DNA from: Candidatus Methanophagaceae archaeon
GTDB taxonomy: Archaea; Halobacteriota; Syntropharchaeia; Alkanophagales; Methanospirareceae
Length of the DNA: 47,344 bases
Assembly (NCBI GenBank): GCA_003194435.1
Contig: PQXC01000014.1
Coordinates: 1 to 47,344 of the forward strand
Reading direction: 5' to 3'
The notes under the pieces: model-generated
Database searches by the model: none
What the model was told of the DNA's origin: nothing
What the model saw: the letters and a program-made list of their open reading frames with translations, nothing else
Shown here: one piece after another, positions 41,064 to 47,344 of the stretch
Position numbering within the stretch: the first letter of the stretch is position 1
How the letters are laid out: each line of letters opens with the position of its first letter
Translations under genes and position numbers: made by a program

Positions 41064-41546
41064 ATGGAAAACATAAAAGCATGTGCCACATTTGTGCTGT
41101 TAATCATTGTAGGGATAGGAATGGTAGGGATAGCCGCAGCAGACCCTGGAATTACCATGGAGGTAACGCCAATTGACAACGAAGTGCTTCCCGGCGAGAC
41201 AGCTACATACGAAGTGAACGTAAGTTATTTTATGACATGGCCTTCGAGTGAGCACGTGGTTCTTTCGATTGACAATCCTATCTGGAGTTACACGTTCGAC
41301 CCTGCTGAATTTGACATAAATACCAGTGAGTCAAAATACAGCACGCTGAGCATTTTTGTGCCTTCAGGTGCACCGCCAGGGACTTACAACCATACAGTTA
41401 ATGCAACTGCAACTGCTGTACCCTTTATTATAGAGAAAGTTACTACAACGGTCGAAACCTCAGTAATACCAGAATTCACGAGCATAGCAATACCAGTAGC
41501 AGCGATATTCGTCCTACTCTTCGTCCTCAGGAGGAAGAGGGCTTAG
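41064..41546 (+). CDS. Small exported protein with PEF-CTERM sorting signal
   Basis: A 160-residue protein: signal peptide about 1-27 (hydrophobic FVLLIIVGIGMVGIA, cleavage after AAA/AA), one Ig-like beta domain (about 30-135; EVLPGETATYEVNVSYF, PSGAPPGTYNHTVNATATA), then IPEFTSIAIPVAAIFVLL and LRRKRA at the end. PEF, a hydrophobic helix and a basic tip form the PEF-CTERM signal of archaeosortase substrates. The start at 41064 is preceded by GGGGTGAT, a near-ideal ribosome-binding site. It lies 26 bases after the giant surface protein, which lacks any anchor, so it could retain that protein at the cell surface (inference). Confidence 0.85.
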   Translation: MENIKACATFVLLIIVGIGMVGIAAADPGITMEVTPIDNEVLPGETATYEVNVSYFMTWPSSEHVVLSIDNPIWSYTFDPAEFDINTSESKYSTLSIFVPSGAPPGTYNHTVNATATAVPFIIEKVTTTVETSVIPEFTSIAIPVAAIFVLLFVLRRKRA

Positions 41547-41738
41547 AAATAGAAACAGGAAGTAGGATAGATGGAATGGAATTGAATAATCGTTTTTTTC
41601 CCTTCATTTCGAGTTGATTGAGCAGAAACCTTGATTTTGTTTTGATTTGTTTTGTATGTGTATATTTCTTATTTTTCCTCCCCTTAAAAAGAGTAGTAAT
41701 AAATAGCATTACCAATAGACCAATAGAGAGCGATAAAA

Positions 41739-42728
41739 ATGACCATCAGAACAAGATTAAGAGACTTCATATTGACATTTGACGATTGGTTCTTCTCCGT
41801 AGTGAGCTATGAACTCGACTCAGGCTACGGGTCTGAAACCGGAGCGGTGAAATGCCTGCTCCGCTATATCCCCGATGAATGTGGAACACGTATCTCAAAT
41901 CGAAACGGCAGGCGGTACCGGAAATTGGACTTCAATGAGGCTTATGAGTTCCTGCGGCAGCACCGACCGCTATACGTAAGGGATGTGCACCATGTGCCAG
42001 AGCGTGATATAAAAGAGGTTCTTCGCCCTGAAGCATGGCTACCCGCTGTTGCAGAAACCGATGACCGGGTTGCCCGGATTTATGAACTCCTGCGTTCCCG
42101 TTCTCGTTCTCATATACCCGCGGACAGGATAGGCATTACCGGCTCTTTCTTATGCGGGCTCAATACCCCCCATTCTGACATTGACATAGTTATTTACGGA
42201 CTGGAGAACTTCAATCGTGCAAGGGAGGCTGTGGCATCAGCGAAAGAGGAAGGCATCATTCGTGATATAGATGATGATACATGGCGGCAAATATACAGGA
42301 AGAGGAATCCCGAATTGAGCTATGAAGAGTTCATCATGCATGAGAAGAGAAAAAATAACCGCGGTATAGTCGGTGATACATACTTTGATATCTTATATTC
42401 GCGCGATTGGGCAGAGCTGGCTTTATTGGACCCGAAGGATTACGAGCCAGGGGAGAGAATGGGCTACCTCCAGATAAAGGCAGAGGTGAAGGATGCCTCT
42501 TTCTCATTCGATAACCCCGCGATATATCGCATAGAGCATCCAGAAATAGACAAGGTGCTCTCATTCACTCATACCTATGTGGGTCAGGCGCAGGAAGGCG
42601 AGTGGATAGAAGCGCGAGGTGTGGTGGAGAAGACGGCACATGAGACCAGACTGGTCGTGGGCACTACGCGTGAAGCGAAGGGCGAATGGATAAGATGCCT
42701 CTCTACTCATACTTCGAGGGGCATTTGA
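41739..42728 (+). CDS. Archaeal nucleotidyltransferase-fold protein (COG1665-like)
   Basis: A 329-residue protein with a minimal nucleotidyltransferase signature GITGSFLCGLNTPHSDIDIV (about residues 132-151; Gly-Ser and Asp-x-Asp for metal). The N-terminal 130 residues are family-specific (YRKLDFNEAYEFLRQHRPLY) and the C-terminal 90 have a beta-rich domain. Members occur across archaea, usually with unknown substrate; tRNA- or polymer-modifying activity has been suggested only by fold. The last 26 bases overlap the end of ccmE on the other strand. The preceding gap 41547-41738 holds a T-run (CGTTTTTTTCCC, near 41599) that may end the surface-protein transcript. Confidence 0.8.
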   Translation: MTIRTRLRDFILTFDDWFFSVVSYELDSGYGSETGAVKCLLRYIPDECGTRISNRNGRRYRKLDFNEAYEFLRQHRPLYVRDVHHVPERDIKEVLRPEAWLPAVAETDDRVARIYELLRSRSRSHIPADRIGITGSFLCGLNTPHSDIDIVIYGLENFNRAREAVASAKEEGIIRDIDDDTWRQIYRKRNPELSYEEFIMHEKRKNNRGIVGDTYFDILYSRDWAELALLDPKDYEPGERMGYLQIKAEVKDASFSFDNPAIYRIEHPEIDKVLSFTHTYVGQAQEGEWIEARGVVEKTAHETRLVVGTTREAKGEWIRCLSTHTSRGI

Positions 42729-43074
42729 CCAGTAATTGCGAGGCATTTACATGGTAAGGCGAATCGAGCGTGCCAATAACAACCACCTTCAGTCCCTCTT
42801 TGAAGCCCTGTGGTACCGGCTTCCTGTATGTGACGTTAATAGTAGCTCTGCCATCTGTGATTTTAAACGATAGTGAACCATCTTCTCCCCAGCTCGTAGA
42901 GCCATTGACAACGGTGTCCAGGATCTGGACTTCTTTATTCATATACCTGTCATTCCCCGCCACCTGTGAGACACTCATGTAGGGACTGAGGTAAGAAGAG
43001 AAGACATCGTATGCTAATGCACCACTCAGCACGATCAGAACTGCAACGACCATATAAAGTGGTTTAATCTTCAT
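42703..43074 (-). CDS. ccmE: Cytochrome c-type biogenesis protein CcmE, CxxxY type
   Basis: A 123-residue periplasmic haem chaperone. There is one N-terminal membrane helix (about 5-22), then an OB-fold beta barrel (MNKEVQILDTVVNGS, LSFKITDGRATINVTYRKPV, VVVIGTLDSPYHVNASQLLV). The haem-attachment site at the C-terminus is Cys118-x3-Tyr122 (KCPSKYE) in place of the bacterial His-x3-Tyr; this CxxxY form is known from archaea and some sulfate reducers. ATG 43074 is preceded by GGAGGAGG; the frame also runs to a TTG at 43101. The start overlaps the ccmD-like gene by 11 bases. Functional partners are CcmC here and CcmF, not seen. Confidence 0.9.
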   Translation of the reverse strand: MKIKPLYMVVAVLIVLSGALAYDVFSSYLSPYMSVSQVAGNDRYMNKEVQILDTVVNGSTSWGEDGSLSFKITDGRATINVTYRKPVPQGFKEGLKVVVIGTLDSPYHVNASQLLVKCPSKYE

Positions 43075-43231
43075 CTTTGTCTTCTCCTCCTCCTTCTTCA
43101 ACTACCTCTCGCTCTAAATCCTCTATCCTCGCTTTAAGTGCCGCCAGTCGCCTGCTCAGCCACAGGAATAGCACCAGTATAGCTGTCCAGTAGATGATAG
43201 CAACCACAAATACGCCTCTATAATATACCAT
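43064..43231 (-). CDS. CcmD-like small membrane protein
   Basis: A 55-residue protein: one membrane helix near the N-terminus (VFVVAIIYWTAILVLFLWL), then a basic helical stretch (RRLAALKARIEDLERE) and an acidic tail (EEGGGEDKDED). This is the layout of CcmD, the small subunit that links CcmC and CcmE. The gene lies exactly between ccmC (ATG directly adjacent to its stop) and ccmE (11-base overlap), the place of ccmD in bacterial operons. Sequence similarity is too weak to name it with certainty. Confidence 0.75.
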   Translation of the reverse strand: MVYYRGVFVVAIIYWTAILVLFLWLSRRLAALKARIEDLEREVVEEGGGEDKDED

Positions 43232-43900
43232 TCATGCACCTCCCCTCTTATACCTGTGCCTGTATAACATCACATTAACGCGGTCCTCCAAAGACCATAA
43301 TGAGTATGCTACTATAAAGAGATAAGCGAAGAATAAAGAAGCTGCGACGATATTTGATATCAGAGTTACCTTTACAGGCATGGACAGCGTTATCTCCTGC
43401 GCTCGCGGATGCAGCGACTGCCATAGCATCACAGAGAGGAAAGTCAGGGGTATGAGCGAAAAGGCAAGGACATTATACACCGCCCCTATCACCGCTCTCC
43501 TCTCTACTTCACTGATAGAATACTTCACAGCTATGTAGCCTGCGTATGCAATCCAGAGTATGAGAGTGGTTGTCTGTTTAGGGTCCCAGTTCCAGTACAA
43601 TCCCCATGCGGCATTCGCCCAGATTGCTCCCGAGATCAAAGCTACTATACCATATACCAGTCCTATGATCACCGATACTTCCGCAGCCATATCATAGCTC
43701 CTTGTCCTCTTCTTCAGATACATTATGCTCGCTACGAGCGAGATGAAGAATGCGAGATAACAGACCAGAGCGGCAGGTATATGTGTGTAAGCGAAATAAA
43801 TATCGCCCCTTACCGGGTGGACTGCGACATAATAAGCCATATATGATGCTATTACACTCAATATAGCGCCAATAACAAGGATAATATCACGTTTCATCAT
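43232..43900 (-). CDS. ccmC: Haem exporter CcmC
   Basis: A 222-residue haem-handling membrane protein with six helices and the tryptophan-rich WWD loop WGLYWNWDPKQT (about residues 104-115) that presents haem to CcmE. Conserved His residues flank it in AYTHIPAAL and QSLHPRAQE. It works with CcmA/CcmB to load CcmE for c-type cytochrome maturation outside the membrane. First gene of the leftward ccmC-ccmD-ccmE unit; it diverges from ccmA across 101 bases containing AT-rich promoter elements in both directions. Confidence 0.94.
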   Translation of the reverse strand: MMKRDIILVIGAILSVIASYMAYYVAVHPVRGDIYFAYTHIPAALVCYLAFFISLVASIMYLKKRTRSYDMAAEVSVIIGLVYGIVALISGAIWANAAWGLYWNWDPKQTTTLILWIAYAGYIAVKYSISEVERRAVIGAVYNVLAFSLIPLTFLSVMLWQSLHPRAQEITLSMPVKVTLISNIVAASLFFAYLFIVAYSLWSLEDRVNVMLYRHRYKRGGA

Positions 43901-44001
43901 TCTCTCTTCTCTTTTCTTTCTTCTTTTATATGCATTTTCATTTTTATATATAAGTATAATCTCTATTTGACCTTTTACCCTTACGGATGTGATTATGGAT
44001 T
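43901..44001. promoter_or_regulatory. Divergent promoter between ccmC and ccmA
   Basis: An AT-rich gap with TTTTTATATATAAG (about 43941-43954), which can act as TATA element in either direction, placed about 40-50 bases before both start codons. GGATGTGATT (43985-43994) is a likely ribosome-binding site for ccmA. A shared control region would tie both ccm units together. Confidence 0.5.
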
Positions 44002-44664
44002 ATGGCACAGTCAGCAGTAGCAGTGGATGTGATAGGAGTATCAAAGCGATATGGTTATCTTGAAGTATTGAGGTCTGTATCGCTGCGCATAGAGAGTGGA
44101 GAATTTGTAGCCCTTTTCGGGCATAATGGCGCGGGAAAGACAACGCTGCTGAAGTTGATTGCCACGCATATCAGACCCTCCACCGGAACCGTGAAGATAT
44201 TTGGTGAGGATGCATTCAGGGATAGCGGGATAAGAAGGAAGATAGGTCTGGTAACACATTCAAGTTTCCTCTATGACGAACTTACAGTGCGTGAGAATTT
44301 ACTATTCTATGCCAGGCAGTTCGGCGTTGAGGAGGATAATTTCCTCGATACCGTTGAGTTCCTCGGCATGAACCGCTGGTATAATGTTCGTGTGAAGCAG
44401 CTCTCACATGGATTGAGGAAGCGTGCAGACATCATCAGGGCGTTGATACATGAGCCCAATTTGATACTGCTGGATGAGCCTTTCACTGGACTGGATAGTG
44501 AGACCTGTGATGTGCTCGTGAATTACTTCAGGGGACAGAAACAGAGAGGTAATGAGAAGAAGACGCTTTTGATAGCTTCACATTCACAGGAGTGGGTAAA
44601 GAAGGTCTGTGATAAAGCTATCTCACTGCACCGTGGCAAAGTAGCCGGTGAGTTCTCGTTTTGA
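44002..44664 (+). CDS. ccmA: Cytochrome c biogenesis ATP-binding protein CcmA
   Basis: A 220-residue ABC ATPase: Walker A GHNGAGKTT, signature LSHGLRKRADI (a variant of LSGGQ typical of CcmA-like proteins), Walker B LILLDEPFTGLD and H-loop ASHSQEW. It powers release of haem-loaded CcmE. The membrane partner CcmB would be expected next to it but the following gene is an unrelated convergent one that ends at the adjacent base. CcmA is a general ABC-2-type ATPase by sequence; the position opposite ccmC supports the name. Confidence 0.85.
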   Translation: MAQSAVAVDVIGVSKRYGYLEVLRSVSLRIESGEFVALFGHNGAGKTTLLKLIATHIRPSTGTVKIFGEDAFRDSGIRRKIGLVTHSSFLYDELTVRENLLFYARQFGVEEDNFLDTVEFLGMNRWYNVRVKQLSHGLRKRADIIRALIHEPNLILLDEPFTGLDSETCDVLVNYFRGQKQRGNEKKTLLIASHSQEWVKKVCDKAISLHRGKVAGEFSF

Positions 44665-45468
44665 TTATTCATTCCCAATCTTCCCAATCAGCCGTGTTGC
44701 TATCTCTTTGATAGCCGCCTTCAAATTCGCTTTATTATCATAATCATAAGCTCTCAGTAAAGCATCCAGATTAAAACTATTGCTACTGTATCCGTGCCCA
44801 TGCTGTTGTTGCCGTTGCTGCTGCTCCTCCCTCTTTGTCTCAATGACCGAGATGAGATTCCTCAATGCCCGCTCTATGTCATCCACTATACTCACAGTGG
44901 CATATCTTGAAGTCCTTGATAAAGGATTCAAATCTATGGTTATCACCTTCTTACCCATTGCAATCAGTGCTTCGCACCTGTCACCGTCTTCCAGCGGTGC
45001 AAGAACCACATCCGCGCTATATATCCCCTCGCGTGTAGCCAATGCGCGGGCATGCTCAATCCCGGGTATTCGCGAGTCCGGCTTGTCACCAAGCACGTGC
45101 TTCGCACCCTCTCGCTCTAATAACTCCTTTATTCGCTTTACACGCTCCTCAGTTCGATGGAAGAGATTCACCTCCAGTGGTGCGTTTATCAAGCCACTCA
45201 GTATAACCATCTCCTTCGATGCCAGTGCGGCAACATTGCCATTGACCGATAGCACAGGTCTCTTCGCCATCAATAATAGTGCAGCAGCCACTTCTGTAGC
45301 TCTCAATGCCGACTCTAATGTCCGCTCCCCCATTAAATAATCGAATGCTTCTCCTCTTCCATGCGCTATCAAGCCATGAAGTGACGTTATACCCGCTTCT
45401 ATACCAGCCACGAGCTTATCTCTTCGCTTCAATGATTCATACCTCGGATGTGACTTCGGGATTTTCAT
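44665..45468 (-). CDS. 4-phosphopantoate--beta-alanine ligase (phosphopantothenate synthetase, archaeal)
   Basis: A 267-residue archaeal enzyme (COG1701) of the CoA pathway, joining 4-phosphopantoate and beta-alanine with ATP. Recognised by HPRYESLKRRDKLVAGIEAG, AHGRGEAFDYLMGERT, SVNGNVAALA and TIDLNPLSRTSRYA. A low-complexity insert EEQQQRQQQHGHG near residue 215-227 is unusual for an enzyme of this family and is probably a surface loop. Convergent with ccmA with no gap. Otherwise complete. Confidence 0.9.
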   Translation of the reverse strand: MKIPKSHPRYESLKRRDKLVAGIEAGITSLHGLIAHGRGEAFDYLMGERTLESALRATEVAAALLLMAKRPVLSVNGNVAALASKEMVILSGLINAPLEVNLFHRTEERVKRIKELLEREGAKHVLGDKPDSRIPGIEHARALATREGIYSADVVLAPLEDGDRCEALIAMGKKVITIDLNPLSRTSRYATVSIVDDIERALRNLISVIETKREEQQQRQQQHGHGYSSNSFNLDALLRAYDYDNKANLKAAIKEIATRLIGKIGNE

Positions 45469-45609
45469 TTCTTGTTCCCCTTTTTACTTTTCCATATTTA
45501 CAACAGAGTGCCTTCGCAATAGTTAAGAAATAGATAGTTTTTTATAATACTTTTACTTATTTGTTATTTCAGCATTACGGTGAAATGCGGGGATGAGCGA
45601 GGAGAAATA

Positions 45610-47344
45610 ATGAATAACAATGGAATAGCGTCAAACATAATAGATAATAGCCCTGGGAGGGAGTTGATACAGGTCATAAAAGACCAACTTAAGAAGTCGA
45701 ATGGGGCAAAATTTGCTATTGGTTATTTCTTCCTCAGTGGTTTCTGCTTAGTTAAAGATGACTTCCCCGATAATCTCTCCAATATCAATCTCAATATCCC
45801 ATTCTTAAAAATTGTGATGGGCAATGAAACCACATATCCAACAAAAGAGGAACTGGTGGCAGGCTATAAGTTAAGAGAGCTATTCAAGCAGAGAATGATA
45901 GAAGATTTACAAAGACAGAAGCTCACAGAGGTGCAAATAAGGCGGCTAAAAGCGCTAAGGGATTTTGTAGCTAACAATATAATAGACGTAAAACTTTTTG
46001 ATAAATCGAGGCTACATGCAAAGCTGTATTTATTTCTAACAAAGCCCGAAGAGAGGTTTGGCTCGCCTGGTTTGGCTGTGGTCGGCTCCTCAAATTTTAC
46101 CGCCGAAGGACTCACCCAAAATAAAGAGCTTAATGTATTACTCACTGCACGAGAAGAGGTTCTATATCTCAATCAGTGGTTTGATAAACTCTGGGATGAA
46201 GCAGTTGAGTTCAGAGAGGATCTCTTGAAGGTTATTGATATCGCTGGGGTTTTACCTGAGAGCCCATATCCCAAAATTGGGGAACTAATAGACCCCCAGA
46301 CGCTTTTCAAGTATCTGGTGTATAGATGGACCGAGGGACGGGTCTTGAATCTCCATGAAAAGGATATCCTCATGGAGTTTCAGGAGGTAGGGGTGCTTAA
46401 TGCCACGAAGATATCAAGCCACTATAACGGCGTGATACTCGCGGACTCTGTCGGGCTTGGGAAGAGCTTTATGGCTGCCGGAGTAATTCAGGATTTTTTA
46501 AACAGAAGATACCCAACCTGGATTCCGGATAATAAGGATCCTGGCGTTCTCTTAATTTTACCGCCTTCCATTATCTCACAGTGGGAGGATCTGCTTGTAG
46601 GTAGAGCTGATGAGAGAACACTGGCAAGACTGGAGAGGGGAGAGCGGGTGAAGATAAACACGGAGTTCTTCTTCAAGGACAACTTCAAAAGAATGGTGAA
46701 GGGGGATTACAACCACAAAATATACGAAATTTATGATGAGAGTGGCGAAAAATTCCTTGGGAAGATAGCCTTTCTTTCGCTTGGGCTCTTTCAGAATTGC
46801 AGAGCAGATCTGAAAAAAGGAATTATAAGCGAGGAATTAAAAGGAATATCTGAAGAATATGATCTCTTTGTCATCGATGAGGCTCACAAATACAGAAACA
46901 AAAATACAAACCGATGGAATGCAGCAAGAGCCTTGCAGAAAAAATCAAACAACTTTCCAAATAAGTTTCTGCTTCTTACAGCCACGCCCCTGAACAACAC
47001 GATAGACGACCTCTACAACCTGATCAAGATATTCACGGATGACACTCTCATCACTTTCAGAATGAAAAACATCCCGATTGACGAGCTGGTAAGACAATAC
47101 AAGAAGCTTAAAAGTGAATATGAGGAGAAAGGAGATGAAGGGATTAAAAAAGAGCTTAAAAGAGTTGCCACGGAGATTAAAAGAAAAGTTCTGGATGAAG
47201 TAATGGTTCTGAGAACGAGAAAGTACATCCTGGACCAGTTCAAGGACCTTAAGGTCGATGGTAAAAAACTCATTTTCAAAGATCCCAAACCCTACAGCCT
47301 CGATTACTCTCCCTTCTACAAAGGCGGGTTTAATGAGTTGATAA
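45610..47344 (+). CDS. PLD-domain SNF2-type helicase, truncated by window end
   Basis: The first 578 residues of a large helicase; the frame is still open at 47344. Residues about 15-200 form a phospholipase-D-like nuclease domain with His136-x-Lys138 (LHAKLYLF) and VVGSSNFTAEGL at 158-169. The SNF2/DEAD core begins near 255: SVGLGKS (Walker A, Lys285), LLILPPSIISQW, VIDEAHKYRN (motif II, 421-430) and LTATPLNN. ATG 45610 has AGGAG 5 bases before it. Proteins joining PLD and SNF2 modules occur in defence and DNA-repair islands of bacteria and archaea. Its own neighbours to the right are outside the window, so a defence role is inference. Confidence 0.88.
   Translation, partial: MNNNGIASNIIDNSPGRELIQVIKDQLKKSNGAKFAIGYFFLSGFCLVKDDFPDNLSNINLNIPFLKIVMGNETTYPTKEELVAGYKLRELFKQRMIEDLQRQKLTEVQIRRLKALRDFVANNIIDVKLFDKSRLHAKLYLFLTKPEERFGSPGLAVVGSSNFTAEGLTQNKELNVLLTAREEVLYLNQWFDKLWDEAVEFREDLLKVIDIAGVLPESPYPKIGELIDPQTLFKYLVYRWTEGRVLNLHEKDILMEFQEVGVLNATKISSHYNGVILADSVGLGKSFMAAGVIQDFLNRRYPTWIPDNKDPGVLLILPPSIISQWEDLLVGRADERTLARLERGERVKINTEFFFKDNFKRMVKGDYNHKIYEIYDESGEKFLGKIAFLSLGLFQNCRADLKKGIISEELKGISEEYDLFVIDEAHKYRNKNTNRWNAARALQKKSNNFPNKFLLLTATPLNNTIDDLYNLIKIFTDDTLITFRMKNIPIDELVRQYKKLKSEYEEKGDEGIKKELKRVATEIKRKVLDEVMVLRTRKYILDQFKDLKVDGKKLIFKDPKPYSLDYSPFYKGGFNELI

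Noticed and set aside
1-47344. A complete insertion sequence or CRISPR array
   Set aside because: No transposase, integrase, Cas protein or regular repeat-spacer pattern was seen on either strand.

Overview
This is archaeal DNA of methanogen/ANME type (class Methanosarcinia or the related Methanophagales/Syntrophoarchaeia). Supporting genes are the gamma subunit of acetyl-CoA decarbonylase/synthase (cdhE), an F420H2-oxidase-type flavodiiron protein, a small siroheme sulfite-reductase-like protein, a NIL-domain ferredoxin, archaeal ribosomal proteins, archaeal phosphopantothenate synthetase, PGF-/PEF-CTERM surface proteins, and cytochrome c maturation genes (ccmA, ccmC, ccmE). The last group points to an archaeon that makes c-type cytochromes. 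No mcr or 16S gene is present, so the exact lineage is inference.

Layout. 0.2-4.3 kb (minus): a GbsR/MarR-like regulator, an S-layer/CARDB exported protein with a PGF-CTERM tail, and an RND exporter encoded as two half-size genes. 4.5-7.6 kb (minus): a second GbsR-like regulator, a radical SAM/SPASM enzyme, and a B12-type radical SAM gene whose cobalamin domain is interrupted. 7.7-9.9 kb (plus): an amphipathic helical protein and a UbiB/ABC1 kinase. 9.9-13.2 kb: a tract of decaying genes (ABC permease, ABC ATPase, Fur/PerR regulator, FAD oxidoreductase), most of them broken by short tandem duplications. 13.3-16.3 kb: an intact oxidative-defence operon (peroxiredoxin, ferritin, flavodoxin, 45-residue rubredoxin, flavodiiron oxidase). 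16.3-22.3 kb: a membrane protein, the small sulfite reductase, an MTA/SAH deaminase, malic enzyme, a DUF362 ferredoxin and two winged-helix proteins. 22.4-25.2 kb (minus): L11-L1-L10 and a glycosyltransferase. The L11 gene lacks its N-terminal domain, L10 lacks the acidic tail, and L12 does not follow. 25.4-33.0 kb: thiL diverging from a thiamine-binding MTH1187-type gene, carB, a membrane protein, cdhE, tRNA-Pro overlapping a NUDIX gene, and the NIL-ferredoxin.

33.4-41.5 kb holds a 2540-residue exported surface protein (CARDB, beta-helix, PKD, beta-propeller and a GH26-like hydrolase domain), followed by a small PEF-CTERM protein that may serve as its anchor. 41.7-47.3 kb holds a nucleotidyltransferase, ccmC-ccmD-like-ccmE diverging from ccmA, phosphopantothenate synthetase, and a PLD-SNF2 helicase cut off by the window edge.

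The observations most worth a second look are the altered ribosomal stalk base (L11/L10/L12), the pseudogene tract with its shared short-duplication signature next to an intact oxygen-defence operon, the giant surface protein with an embedded GH26-like domain, the partial cytochrome-maturation cluster with a CxxxY CcmE and a 55-residue CcmD-like gene, and the helicase at the right edge.
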